The notes under the pieces: generated by a model
What the model saw: only the letters and a program-made list of their open reading frames with translations
The model's database searches: none
Told to the model about the DNA's origin: nothing
Part shown: piece after piece, positions 35,395 to 43,765 of the stretch
Position numbering within the stretch: position 1 is the first letter of the stretch
Layout of the letters: each line of letters begins with the position of its first letter
Assembly: GCF_019880305.1 (NCBI RefSeq)
Contig: NZ_CP082301.1
Span: 1,116,001-1,180,000, forward strand
DNA length: 64,000 bases
Direction of reading: 5' to 3'
Source of the DNA: Streptomyces decoyicus
Lineage (GTDB): Bacteria; Actinomycetota; Actinomycetes; Streptomycetales; Streptomycetaceae
Made by a program: the position numbers and the translations under genes

Positions 35395-35568
35395 TCAGTG
35401 CCGGAACGTGTCCTTGCCCTTTTCCACCGCCTGCCGCATTTTGCCCAGGGCCTGTTCCGCCCTGCCTCTCCGTTGCAGGCCTTTGTTGCCGAGAGCCCTC
35501 CCGGTCGTTTCCTTGGCCTTTCCCTCGACGATATGGCCGATGTTCCTGGTCTTCTTCCCGATGCTCAT
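35395..35568 (-). CDS. CsbD family stress protein
   Basis: A 57-residue, very polar, basic protein. IVEGKAKETTGRALGNKGLQ and RRGRAEQALGKMRQAVEKGK are typical of the CsbD-like family of general stress proteins. The ATG at 35568 has AAGGAG upstream; an in-frame ATG at 35589 lacks a good site. The start lies 17 bp after the gvpK stop on the same strand, so csbD is probably the last gene of the gas vesicle operon and ends at the shared terminator. Molecular role not established in the family. Confidence 0.8.
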   Translation of the reverse strand: MSIGKKTRNIGHIVEGKAKETTGRALGNKGLQRRGRAEQALGKMRQAVEKGKDTFRH

Positions 35569-35585
35569 GTCGTGCTCCTTCGGGG

Positions 35586-35993
35586 TCATTCGGCGGGTGG
35601 CAGCAGCGTCCCGAGCGGCCCGAGATCCAAATTCAGGTCCTGCATCGAAAGGTCGTATTGAGCGCAGAGTTCGACCATGCGGTTGTGGAGAATCATCAGC
35701 GTCGCTCCGAGGCGCTCCTCCTGTTCCTCGGTGAGGTCCCCGGCGTCGACCCGTTGCAGCGCCTGGCGTTCCATGAGCTGGCGCAGCAGCTCCACGAGGG
35801 TGAGGACGAGTTTGATCAGGTCCCGCTCCACCGTGTCGGGATCGGTGCTGACCCGGTGCGCCGCCGGACGCGTTTCCGCACCCGCCGGGTACGGGACGTC
35901 CTGCGGTGCGGCGGGCAGCAGACGGAAGGCGCGGGCGGCCGCGTCGGCGACATCGTCGAAGCGGTTGCCGGGCCGCGGCTCGTCAGCGGTCAT
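35586..35993 (-). CDS. gvpK: Gas vesicle protein GvpK
   Basis: A 135-residue protein with the GvpK signature: VERDLIKLVLTLVELLRQLM (about residues 54-73), ERQALQRVDAGDLTEEQEER and LSMQDLNLDLGPLGTLL at the end. GvpK is needed for vesicle assembly, but its exact role is unsettled. It overlaps gvpS upstream by 11 bp and is followed by csbD. Intact and of normal length. Confidence 0.93.
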   Translation of the reverse strand: MTADEPRPGNRFDDVADAAARAFRLLPAAPQDVPYPAGAETRPAAHRVSTDPDTVERDLIKLVLTLVELLRQLMERQALQRVDAGDLTEEQEERLGATLMILHNRMVELCAQYDLSMQDLNLDLGPLGTLLPPAE

Positions 35994-36231
35994 CGTCGTC
36001 CCGGCCCAGGGGTGCGGTGGCGTGCCACGGGGAGGGGTTCTTTTCGCTGATGGAGACGATCAGCGCACGCAGGGAGATGCGTACGAGGTCGATGTCGGCG
36101 ATGGAGAGCACCACATCACCGGTGAGGACCACGCCACCGCTGAGCAACCGGTCCAGCAGATCGATCAGTGCGATCTGCCGGTCCGGCAGGGGCTCGTCCG
36201 CCCGTGCCGGCGGCCCGCCCGCGGGCCTCAC
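35983..36231 (-). CDS. gvpS: Gas vesicle structural-type protein GvpS
   Basis: An 82-residue member of the GvpA/GvpJ/GvpM/GvpS structural family: IALIDLLDRLLSGGVVLTGD (about residues 20-39) and VVLSIADIDLVRISLRALIV, the beta-hairpin and helix that pack in the vesicle wall or its tips. Position between gvpL and gvpK matches gvpS of Streptomyces. It overlaps gvpL by 4 bp and gvpK by 11 bp. Minor wall or nucleation component. Confidence 0.85.
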   Translation of the reverse strand: MRPAGGPPARADEPLPDRQIALIDLLDRLLSGGVVLTGDVVLSIADIDLVRISLRALIVSISEKNPSPWHATAPLGRDDDDR

Positions 36232-37043
36232 GGGGCGGCTCGCTTCAGCGGTTCGGCTTCGGGAGGCGTGGCGAAGGAGTACGGGGCCCAGGGCCCGGTG
36301 ACCTCGACGCGTACCCCGGGCAGCCCTTCGGCGCTCCGCAGCACGTCGGCGCGGAAGCTTTCGCCGTACTCCAGCGGCACGAGGTAGGCGTCGTTGATGA
36401 CGTTCTCGCCGGGGCCGCGGGCGAGTTCGCCCTGCTGCACCCGGTGCTGGACCCGGTCGACCGCATAGCTGCGGGCCGCGGCCTCGACGCGCTGGGCGAC
36501 CTGTTCGGCTTCCCGGTAGGCGTCTTCACGGGCGTGCCGCTGCGCCTTGCGGTGGCTGAGGTACGCCCGTCCGGGGCTGAGGTCCGCATCCGACGGTGGG
36601 GCGGCCGGTCTGTCGGTGGCCGCGGGCGCCTCGACATAGATCTTGACGCCCCACTCCGTGTGGGCGGCCAGGACGGACAGCCGCTCGGCGAAGGCCTCCT
36701 GACGCGCATCGAGCATCTGCCGCACCCGTTCGTCGTCCAGATACACCGTCGCCAGGCGCAGCGGCAGGACGGTGGTACGGGCGGCCAGCGCCTCGATCAC
36801 CCGGTGGTGGGCGCGGGCCACCGACTCCAGCCAGTCCAGGTCCTCCAAGTGCGCGCGCAGTGCGTTCTCCTCGAAGTCCTGCTCGGGCACCGGGCCCACG
36901 GCGACCACCACCTCGCCGCGGTGTCCTGCGCGCACCAGATGCACCGGCCCGTCCGCGACTCCCGGCAGACCGGACAGCGCCTCCTCCAGGGAGCCCTCGG
37001 CGTCCTGCGCGACGGCATAGGCGTAGGTGATGGCCTCGGTCAT
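36228..37043 (-). CDS. gvpL: Gas vesicle protein GvpL (GvpL/GvpF family)
   Basis: A 271-residue protein of the GvpL/GvpF family. Recognisable parts are ITYAYAVAQDAEGS at the start, the EQDFEENALRAHLEDLDWLE segment and HHRVIEALAARTTVLPLRLA (about residues 79-98), then YLDDERVRQMLDARQEAFAE; the end carries VEVTGPWAPYSFA, the family C-terminal strand. These proteins bind GvpA and help assembly. It overlaps gvpJ and gvpS by 4 bp each. Confidence 0.9.
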   Translation of the reverse strand: MTEAITYAYAVAQDAEGSLEEALSGLPGVADGPVHLVRAGHRGEVVVAVGPVPEQDFEENALRAHLEDLDWLESVARAHHRVIEALAARTTVLPLRLATVYLDDERVRQMLDARQEAFAERLSVLAAHTEWGVKIYVEAPAATDRPAAPPSDADLSPGRAYLSHRKAQRHAREDAYREAEQVAQRVEAAARSYAVDRVQHRVQQGELARGPGENVINDAYLVPLEYGESFRADVLRSAEGLPGVRVEVTGPWAPYSFATPPEAEPLKRAAP

Positions 37044-37576
37044 GGCTCGTCCCGTCGCTTCCTACGGGGGCCGGGCTCGGCTCGTTTGGTACGCGCCGTG
37101 CGTGCGGGGCGTGAGGTACGAGAGGTATGTGAAGGACGGCGGGCGGCGGCGGGAGGGGCCTCCTCCTCGTCCGCTTCCTCGTTCGCTTCCTCATATACGT
37201 CCTCGTCCTCCTCCTCGTCCTCCGCCCGTGGCAGCTCCTCGCCCTCGCGCAGCGCCTCGATCTCGGCGCGCAGCCGCCTGTTCTCCTCGCGGAGCGAGCG
37301 GGACCCCTCGGAAGCACGGGAGGAGAGCGAGGGGTCGTGCTCCCACCAGTCGATGCCCATCTCCTTGGCCTTGTCCACCGAGGCGATCAGCAGGCGCAAC
37401 TTGATGGTGAGCAGTTCGATGTCCAGCAGGTTGATCTGGATGTCGCCCGCGATGACGATGCCCTTGTCCAGAACCCGCTCCAGGATGTCGGCAAGGTTGG
37501 CCGAGGAGCCCTGGCCGCTGTACGGGCCGGCCCGGGACGGGTAGTCGCCCATCCTCCTGGCGACGGGTTCGTTCAC
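37040..37576 (-). CDS. gvpJ: Gas vesicle protein GvpJ with charged C-terminal extension
   Basis: A 178-residue protein whose residues 24-75 are a GvpA-like core (ANLADILERVLDKGIVIAGD, then INLLDIELLTIKLRLLIASV). After this come a coiled-coil-like LREENRRLRAEIEALREGEE, an acidic patch rich in Glu/Asp and a basic tail (RTKRAEPGPRRKRR). The extension is longer than in archetypal GvpJ. GTG start. It lies after gvpG and before gvpL, as in other Streptomyces, but the gvpY/gvpZ genes normally found before it are not there. Confidence 0.88.
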   Translation of the reverse strand: MNEPVARRMGDYPSRAGPYSGQGSSANLADILERVLDKGIVIAGDIQINLLDIELLTIKLRLLIASVDKAKEMGIDWWEHDPSLSSRASEGSRSLREENRRLRAEIEALREGEELPRAEDEEEDEDVYEEANEEADEEEAPPAAARRPSHTSRTSRPARTARTKRAEPGPRRKRRDEP

Positions 37577-37663
37577 GTCCTGTGCACCTCGATTCCCTGG
37601 TATGCGGGCAGGGCGGCGCGCGGAGCGCGTGACCGCGCCCCGTCGCCGCGTTGGCCGCCCCGG

Positions 37664-37915
37664 TCAGGTGTCGGTGCCCTGGACATGGGCCCTGATCTCC
37701 TCCAGCCGGTCCAGCAGTTCGTCCTCGCGGCGGTCGAACGTCTCCTCGTCGATGTCGCCCGCCAGCAGCGACCGCTCCAGCTCGGCGAGTTCCCGCTCGA
37801 TGGGTTCGGGGTCGTAGTACTCGTTCTCCGCGGCCTCCAAGGTGCGCTCCATGACCCAGGCCACGCCGCGCACGGGTGCCAGCGGAAGGGTGGCGAGTTG
37901 GCTCAACAGGCCCAT
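37664..37915 (-). CDS. gvpG: Gas vesicle protein GvpG
   Basis: An 83-residue protein with the GvpG pattern: an N-terminal helix (LATLPLAPVRGVAWVMERTL) followed by YDPEPIERELAELERSLLAG and a heptad-like acidic helix with EETFDRREDELLDRLEEI. The start is 9 bp after the gvpF stop. GvpG is an assembly factor interacting with GvpF/GvpL in other systems. Confidence 0.92.
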   Translation of the reverse strand: MGLLSQLATLPLAPVRGVAWVMERTLEAAENEYYDPEPIERELAELERSLLAGDIDEETFDRREDELLDRLEEIRAHVQGTDT

Positions 37916-37924
37916 GATGGCTCC

Positions 37925-38638
37925 CTAGACGAAGCTGTAGGCGGGCAGTGGCCCGAGCAGCCGGAGGTCGAAGTCCTCCCCCAGCTCCTTGGCGAGATCC
38001 TGCTCCGCGGCGATGAAGCTCTTCTCGTTGTCCCGCCCCACGAGGAAGGACACGCTCAGGAAGTCGTTCCCGGTCGCCTGCGACGCGCTCTCCTCCCGCG
38101 CGAACCCGCGCAGCGCATCGAGAACCACGGAGGCGAGCTGTTGCTGCCGTGCCTCCACTTCCTGGGCGACCAGTTCACCGAGGGCCATCGGCAGATCCGG
38201 ACTGCCGGTGCCGCTTCTGATCTGTTCGTTGAGCGCGCGGGCCTCGTCCGACTCCTGAAGGATCTGCCGCAGCATCGCGTCCTCGTCCTGTGCCGCCTTC
38301 AGGTGGTACTCGGCGCAGCCCTCCAGCGCCTCCAGCCGCTCGGTGAATTCCTCCGCACGCTCCTTCAACACGGCGCGTACGGCCTCGTCGTCGGTGGTCG
38401 TGAAGCCGAACTGCAGGGGCAGGACCGTGCCGTCGGCCATCAGCCGTTCCTGGACGGCCTGGTGGGCGGCGAGGTCGCGGCGTTTGGGACGCAGCTCCTC
38501 GGGAGCGTCGCTGACGACGGCGGAGAGCTCCTTGCTCTGTACCGTGCGCAGGGTGGACGGCGGGTTCCCCACACCGTCCAGGCCCTCCAGGCCTTGCGGA
38601 TGGGTGGTCGCGACAATGGAGTAGACGTAGACGGACAT
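37925..38638 (-). CDS. gvpF: Gas vesicle protein GvpF (GvpL/GvpF family)
   Basis: A 237-residue protein beginning VYVYSIVATTHPQGLEGLDG, with AHQAVQERLMADGTVLPLQF (about residues 58-77) and a C-terminal DLRLLGPLPAYSFV ending typical of GvpF/GvpL. It is the copy next to gvpA, hence GvpF. It starts 3 bp after the gvpA stop, pointing to tight cotranslation. Assembly chaperone for GvpA. Confidence 0.92.
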   Translation of the reverse strand: MSVYVYSIVATTHPQGLEGLDGVGNPPSTLRTVQSKELSAVVSDAPEELRPKRRDLAAHQAVQERLMADGTVLPLQFGFTTTDDEAVRAVLKERAEEFTERLEALEGCAEYHLKAAQDEDAMLRQILQESDEARALNEQIRSGTGSPDLPMALGELVAQEVEARQQQLASVVLDALRGFAREESASQATGNDFLSVSFLVGRDNEKSFIAAEQDLAKELGEDFDLRLLGPLPAYSFV

Positions 38639-38641
38639 CGC

Positions 38642-39088
38642 TCACTCCTTTCGGCGCCGGGCCGGCCGGCGAGCCGGCCGCTCGCCCCGCTCGGCGGGCT
38701 CCTTGTGCCTCTCCTCGTGCTCCTCCTCGCCGCCCTTGAGGGCATCGGTCACTGCTTCCGCAGCCCCGGACAGGGCGCCTTTTGCCTTGCCGTGCGAACC
38801 GCCTTCGGTGACCTCGCCGACGATGTCGGTCAGCTGGGAGGGCGCCTTGCGCCCCTCCTCCAGGTCGAGGCGGTTACAGGCCTCGGCGAAGCGCAGGTAG
38901 GTGTCGACGCTCGCCACGACGATGCGGGCATCGATCTTGAGGATTTCGATACCCACCAACGACACGCGCACGAAGACGTCGATGACCAGCCCGCGGTCCA
39001 GAATCAGATCGAGGATGTCGTAGAGATTTCCGGAGCCCCCACCGCCGCCGGTGGCGACGGCTCCTCCGCCTTGCGGCACCACAGTCAC
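38642..39088 (-). CDS. gvpA: Major gas vesicle structural protein GvpA with C-terminal extension
   Basis: A 148-residue protein. Residues about 20-72 are the GvpA core ([58 protein letters not shown]), the amphipathic building block of the vesicle shell. Usual GvpA is about 70-75 residues; here an extra 65-70 residues of helical and Lys/Arg/Glu-rich sequence follow. GTG 39088 has GAAGGGAGG upstream and is preferred over more distal starts. It lies between gvpO and gvpF. Confidence 0.88.
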   Translation of the reverse strand: MTVVPQGGGAVATGGGGGSGNLYDILDLILDRGLVIDVFVRVSLVGIEILKIDARIVVASVDTYLRFAEACNRLDLEEGRKAPSQLTDIVGEVTEGGSHGKAKGALSGAAEAVTDALKGGEEEHEERHKEPAERGERPARRPARRRKE

Positions 39089-39174
39089 GGTGCCTCCCTT
39101 CACCGGCTCACCCGGGCTGTGCGGGGTGAGCCGTGTCGTTCGCCTGGCGAACGGTCTGCCGTGCAACCCGAGTC

Positions 39175-39573
39175 TTAGCGCCGGTCGATCTGGCCTCGGG
39201 TGTAGCGGCGGGTGCGCTCGTACGCCACCAGTTCGCCCTCCTTGTCCAGCACCACGCGGTACGTCGCCATGACGCTGGTGGTCCCGGGGACCCGCTCCAG
39301 CTCCAGGACTTCGACATCCGCCTGCCAGCCGTTCTCCGTCGGCTGTACCGAGGAGACGGAGTCGGGAGCCCGGCCCAACAGCTCCTTGAGCTGCTCGGCC
39401 GCGTACCGCATCGCACGCGGTGCCGAAACGCGGCGGGCCGCGCGCTCCGTTTCGCTTTCGCTCTCGCGGTTGCCGGCCCGAACGCTGCTGGTCTTCTTGG
39501 CGGTCCTCTTGGCGGTTTTCTTACCGGACGGACGCCGGACTTCTCCGGTCTCGTCCTCTTCGTCTGCGGCCAT
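39175..39573 (-). CDS. gvpO: Gas vesicle protein GvpO
   Basis: A 132-residue protein. The first 45 residues are charged ([14 protein letters not shown]), and the rest is the GvpO fold: [60 protein letters not shown] and a final [14 protein letters not shown] 39573 is preceded by GGAGAGAG. It is the first gene of the minus-strand gvp operon. GvpO is required for vesicle formation in other organisms, possibly as an expression or assembly factor. Confidence 0.92.
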   Translation of the reverse strand: MAADEEDETGEVRRPSGKKTAKRTAKKTSSVRAGNRESESETERAARRVSAPRAMRYAAEQLKELLGRAPDSVSSVQPTENGWQADVEVLELERVPGTTSVMATYRVVLDKEGELVAYERTRRYTRGQIDRR

Positions 39574-40014
39574 GCTCTCTCTCCGGAATCGGAGGCGACA
39601 TGCTGCCCGCGCCACTTCAAAAGAGGCGCCACTACATGATATACGGCCTGAGCTGAGCGCATCTTGAGCCGTTCAGGCCTGGTCACAGCGGCACCGGCGG
39701 CCCGGCAGCGAGTGCCGCGGCCCGGTCGGCGGCGTAACGTCGGGGCCGTCCCGGGAGGGAGACCACGCCGTGGACGGCGCACCTTGCTGCCACACGGCCT
39801 GCTTTCGGCAACGGGCCCGCCGTCGCCGCCACCGTCGCCATCCGTCACGCCCCGTCGACCCACAGTAACGGGCATGGTGACATAGTGACTTGGCCCCGCA
39901 CCGGAGTGGAACGCGCGCCGCAACTGACGCGCTATCAGCTTGCATCAGTACAGGGCGAGTTGATGACGCATACGGCAGCGCGACACCGGCCCGGCACGCC
40001 CGCCCGCGGCCCGC
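39574..40014. other. Intergenic region upstream of the gvp operon
   Basis: 441 bp between gvpO and the oxidoreductase gene, both on the minus strand. No coding frame is convincing. It must contain the gvpO promoter; a TATATCAT stretch (minus strand, around 39637-39644) is a possible -10 without a clear -35. The segment near 39930-39960 is locally AT-richer. No hairpin terminator is obvious. Confidence 0.45.
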
Positions 40015-41652
40015 TCACCACGCCCGCTCCGCCGGATCCCGCACCTGGGCGTCACGGCGGCCCAGCACCCGCTGCGCCCGGCTCAGGACGCCGCTGGGCG
40101 AGCGGGCACGCAGTGCCGCGCGGGCCGCGTTGGCGCCGGGGGCGCCGTGCACGCCACCGCCCGGATGTGCCCCGGCCGAGGCCAGATAGAGGCCCGTGAC
40201 CGGGGTTTCCGGGCGTCCGAGGCCAGGCAGCGGACGGAACACCAGCTCCTGGTGGAGGGCGGCCGTACCGCCGTTGACGGCGCCGCCGTGCAGATTGGCG
40301 TCCATGGCCTCCAGCGTGGGCGGGGCGAGGATCCGGCGCGCCCTGATCCGGGAGCGGAAGCCCGGGGCGAAGCGCTCGACCTGCGCCTCCAGCCGGTCGG
40401 CCATGGCTTCCTGCTCCCCCTGGTTCCAGGACCCGGTGATGCCGTCCTCCCCCGCGTCCCCCCGGATCCGGTGGGGTACGTGGGTGTAGGCCCAGGCGGA
40501 CTCGGTGCCGGCCGGGGAGCGGGTGGCGTCCGCGGTGGTCATCTGACCGAACAGGGCAAAGGGCCGGTCGGGCACCCGGCCCGTGGCGATCTGGGCGGCG
40601 AAGCGGGTGAGTTCGTCCCTGCCGTCGGCCAGATGCACGGTGCCGGCGGTGGCCGCGGCCCCGGCGGTCCACGGCACCGGGCCGCCGAGCGCCCAGTCCA
40701 CCTTGAAGGTCGCGAAGTCCCATTGGAAGCGCCGTAGGTCGGCCAGGACACGTCCGGGCAGGTGCCGGGCGTCGACCAGCCGGCCGTACAGGGCGGGCAC
40801 GGACACATCCGCCAGCACGGCGCGGCGGGCCGGTACGACCTCGCCGATCGCGGTGCGCACCGCCACCGCGCGCCCGGAGCGTACGACGATCTCGTCGACC
40901 CGCTCCCCGCAGCGCAGCACACCGCCGCGACGCTGAAGCCGCCGCACCAGGGCCGCGGTGAGCGTCTGGGCGCCGCCGGCCGGTACGGGAAAGCCGTAGG
41001 TCTGGCCGAGCATCGACATCAGCCAGCCGAAACCGCCGCTGCCCGCCGCCTCGGGGACGAGGTCGGCATGCAGGGCGTTGCCCGCCAGCAGCAGCCGGCC
41101 CGCCTCGCCGCTGAATTCCTCATCGCCCAGCCGCCGCACGGGCAGCAGCAGCATGCGCGCCAGCCGCAGCCCGCCGGCACCGCGCACCCGCGCGGCGAGC
41201 CGGGCCGTGGCACGCAGCGGCGGGAAGGGGGTGAACAGGGCGTCGAGGAGGTCGCTGCCGACCCGGTCCCAGAGGGCGCACAGCCGCTGCCAGGCCGCGC
41301 CGTCGCCCGTACCGAAGGCCTCCAGCCCGGCCGCCGTACCGGCGACGCCGCGCTCCAGCACCGCACAGCGGCCGTCCGTCAGCGGATGCGCCAGCACCCG
41401 TGGCGCATGGCTCCAGACGAGGCCGTGTTCGTGCAGGCCGAGGGACGCGAGAACCGGGGAGGCGGCGGCCAGCGGGTAGAAGGAGCTGCACAGGTCGTTG
41501 ACGTAGTCGGGGTGTACCCCGCGGTCGCTGCGCACCGCGCCGCCCGGCTCGTCCTGTGCCTCCAGCACCTCCACCGTCCACCCGGCGTCGGCCAGCAGGT
41601 TCGCCGCGACAAGTCCGTTGGGTCCGGCACCGATCACCACCGCGTCCGGCAT
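40015..41652 (-). CDS. Phytoene desaturase-like FAD-dependent oxidoreductase
   Basis: A 545-residue flavoprotein. The N-terminus MPDAVVIGAGPNGLVAANLL gives the GxGxxG FAD loop followed by VEVLEAQDEPGGA; the C-terminus has PVTGLYLASAGAHPGGGVHG and GANAARAAL, the second FAD signature of the CrtI/NAD(P)/FAD-dependent amine oxidase-like group. The internal YGFPVPAGGAQTLTAALVRR is also typical. ATG 41652 has AGGAGGC upstream. No carotenoid genes are around, so the substrate is open. The SRPBCC gene lies just upstream on the same strand (70 bp). Confidence 0.85.
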   Translation of the reverse strand: MPDAVVIGAGPNGLVAANLLADAGWTVEVLEAQDEPGGAVRSDRGVHPDYVNDLCSSFYPLAAASPVLASLGLHEHGLVWSHAPRVLAHPLTDGRCAVLERGVAGTAAGLEAFGTGDGAAWQRLCALWDRVGSDLLDALFTPFPPLRATARLAARVRGAGGLRLARMLLLPVRRLGDEEFSGEAGRLLLAGNALHADLVPEAAGSGGFGWLMSMLGQTYGFPVPAGGAQTLTAALVRRLQRRGGVLRCGERVDEIVVRSGRAVAVRTAIGEVVPARRAVLADVSVPALYGRLVDARHLPGRVLADLRRFQWDFATFKVDWALGGPVPWTAGAAATAGTVHLADGRDELTRFAAQIATGRVPDRPFALFGQMTTADATRSPAGTESAWAYTHVPHRIRGDAGEDGITGSWNQGEQEAMADRLEAQVERFAPGFRSRIRARRILAPPTLEAMDANLHGGAVNGGTAALHQELVFRPLPGLGRPETPVTGLYLASAGAHPGGGVHGAPGANAARAALRARSPSGVLSRAQRVLGRRDAQVRDPAERAW

Positions 41653-41722
41653 CGCTGCCTCCTGTTCACCCTGCCGCCCGTGCACCCGGCCGTGGCGTCG
41701 ACGGGCCCGGACGGGGCGGCGG

Positions 41723-42178
41723 TCAGGCGCCCGTACGCACGCCGCGCGGAACCTCCTCGGCCACGTCGGCAAGCCTGCTCAGCATGCTGCGGTGGCGCAG
41801 TTGCAGCAGGATGTCGAGGCCCGCGTTGTGCAGTCGTCCGCCCGGACCCCGCAGCGGGTGTTCATCGACGATGACCAGGCAATCCGGGCCCCAGCGGCGC
41901 ACCTCGATGGCGACCCGGGCGGTGCCCAGCCGGCCGCTGTCCACCTCGAGTTCGAGTCCATGGGGCGGGTCGCTGCGGCGCACGACGGTGTGCCCGCAGA
42001 GCTCCCAGGGCCCCAATCGCACCATGTACTCGATCACGGAACCGACCTCCGGCCAGTTGCCGGCCACGGGCCGCGAGTCGGCCGTGCCGACCACCCAGTC
42101 CTGGTACCGGGAGCCGTCGGCAAGTACCGCCCACAGCTCCTCGGGAGACCGCTCGATCAGCTGGTGCCGTATCGCCAC
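41723..42178 (-). CDS. SRPBCC family protein
   Basis: A 151-residue START-like domain protein: HQLIERSPEELWAVLADGSR (residues about 5-24), YQDWVVGTADSRPVAGNWPE, then VIVDEHPLRGPGGRLHNAGL and a final helix with LRHRSMLSRLADVAEE, the general lipid- or polyketide-binding fold. GTG 42178 is preceded by GGTGGAGGC. The pairing with the phytoene desaturase-like gene downstream is a recurring one in Streptomyces and suggests joint action on a hydrophobic substrate. Confidence 0.8.
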   Translation of the reverse strand: MAIRHQLIERSPEELWAVLADGSRYQDWVVGTADSRPVAGNWPEVGSVIEYMVRLGPWELCGHTVVRRSDPPHGLELEVDSGRLGTARVAIEVRRWGPDCLVIVDEHPLRGPGGRLHNAGLDILLQLRHRSMLSRLADVAEEVPRGVRTGA

Positions 42179-42401
42179 ACGCCTCCACCGCCTCACCGCA
42201 CGTCGGTCGTGGCCTCCCCACCAGCGTAGAGCGCGCCCCTGGGCTCGGCCTCCCGGCGCGGGGGCGGTGGCGCTGCGCCGGGTGCCGGGGATCACTTTCC
42301 TTCCGTCTGCCGGGGCGACGGTCCGCGCCTCCCCCGTGCGGCACGGAGGCCAAATCCCCTCTCACTGCGTCCCGTTACCGGCCGGCGCTCGCCTCGGGGC
42401 G

Positions 42402-43517
42402 CTACCCGTTCCGGGGCGGCGGGCGCGAAGGCAGGCGACGCCGGGTGACGGCCAGGAGGGCCATGTCGTCCCGGTAGTTGTCCCCGGTCCAGCGGCCGAC
42501 GTCCTTGGTCAGGGCCTCCAGCAGGGCGTCCGGTTCGGTGAACCGTCTGCCCATGCGGCGGGAGGCAGCCGGATCGTAGAAGGTCCCCTGTGCGTCCCTG
42601 GCCTCGGTGACTCCGTCGGTGACCAGCAGAAGCGAGGCTCCCGGGGGCAGGCGCACCACATCGACGGGCGTGGAGCCGGCCGGGGCGAGGTCCCCCAGTC
42701 CCATGCCGAGGGGCAGCTGCGGCAGGGTCGGGTCGAGCCGTACGAGCTGCCCACCGTGGACCAGGTACGGCGGCGGATGCCCCCGGTTGACCAGGCTCAG
42801 CGTCCCGCCGTCGGCGGAGACCTCGGCCAGCACGGCGGTGGTGAAGCCCTCGGTGGAGGGCACCGGGCCGCTCCGGGCCGCCTCCCTGGCCAGCGCCTCG
42901 TCCAGCCGCTGGACCAGCGTGGCCAGTGTGGGGGCGTACTCGGCCTCCTGACGGAAGGCCCCGATCGCGACCGACACGGCGGCGACGGCCCCCATGCCCT
43001 TGCCCCGCACATCCCCGATGATCATTCGCACCCCGAACGGTGTCTCCTGCACCGCATACAGATCCCCGCCGATCCGCGCCTCGGCCTGCGCCGCGATGTA
43101 CCCGGCAGCCACCGCCAGCGGCCCGACCTCCCGCGGCGGGTCCGGGAGCACCGCCCGCTGGACCGCCTCCGCGATGTTCCTGGCGAGTGCCAGGTCACGC
43201 CCTTGCCGGACCAGGAGCCGGTTGACCGCGAGTGCCAGCACGCCGATCAGGCCGACCACGGCCAGGTCGACATACAGTGGCGTCGGCGGACGTCCACGCT
43301 CGAGATCCAGCGCCACGGACACCACGCAGACGACACACACGACGATGAGCGCGGAGCGGAACGGGAGCATGGCCCCGGCCACCAGCGGTGCGGCTGCCAG
43401 CAGCGGAAGCCCCATGTACGGCTGGGGCGCGAAGAGATTCAGCAGGACACCGGCCAGGAGGGCGAGCGCCGCGAGCATCCACGACACCCTCGCCAGCCTG
43501 GGCCGCAAGCTCTTCAC
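42402..43517 (-). CDS. Membrane-anchored PP2C/SpoIIE-type protein phosphatase
   Basis: A 371-residue protein. Four hydrophobic segments fill the first 120 residues (e.g. LAALALLAGVLLNLFAP, LIVVCVVCVVSVALDLERG, LAVVGLIGVLALAVNRLLV), followed by a cytoplasmic SpoIIE/PP2C domain: RIGGDLYAVQETPFG, MIIGDVRGKGMGAVAAVSVA, SLVNRGHPPPYLV, SLLLVTDGVTEARDA and NYRDDMALLAV, with the metal-binding Asp residues in place. GTG 43517 has AGGAGAGG upstream; an ATG 18 codons earlier is less likely. It dephosphorylates Ser/Thr in regulators such as anti-sigma antagonists; partner unknown. Confidence 0.88.
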   Translation of the reverse strand: MKSLRPRLARVSWMLAALALLAGVLLNLFAPQPYMGLPLLAAAPLVAGAMLPFRSALIVVCVVCVVSVALDLERGRPPTPLYVDLAVVGLIGVLALAVNRLLVRQGRDLALARNIAEAVQRAVLPDPPREVGPLAVAAGYIAAQAEARIGGDLYAVQETPFGVRMIIGDVRGKGMGAVAAVSVAIGAFRQEAEYAPTLATLVQRLDEALAREAARSGPVPSTEGFTTAVLAEVSADGGTLSLVNRGHPPPYLVHGGQLVRLDPTLPQLPLGMGLGDLAPAGSTPVDVVRLPPGASLLLVTDGVTEARDAQGTFYDPAASRRMGRRFTEPDALLEALTKDVGRWTGDNYRDDMALLAVTRRRLPSRPPPRNG

Positions 43518-43765
43518 CGTGCCTCTCCTGCTGCCGGGCCGCCCTCGCGACACGGAAGGGAACGGAGTCACCGCAGGTGGGCCTCGCCCTCCATGCCGGT
43601 GCGTCCCAATGGATTCACATATACGCCCTGTGGGCCGGATGCGCCCACCGCACCCCCTGGCACCACACCCCCCGTGAGTCCGCCGGCCGATGAAAGCCGC
43701 ACCAAGCAGGCGTAGGCTGACCAGGACCGCCGTATTGCGCCGCGAGTGAGCGATGGAGGCGGCGT

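Noticed and set aside
40015..41652. Carotenoid biosynthesis cluster
   Set aside because: The oxidoreductase resembles phytoene desaturase, but no crtE, crtB or cyclase gene is adjacent, so only a CrtI-like fold is claimed.
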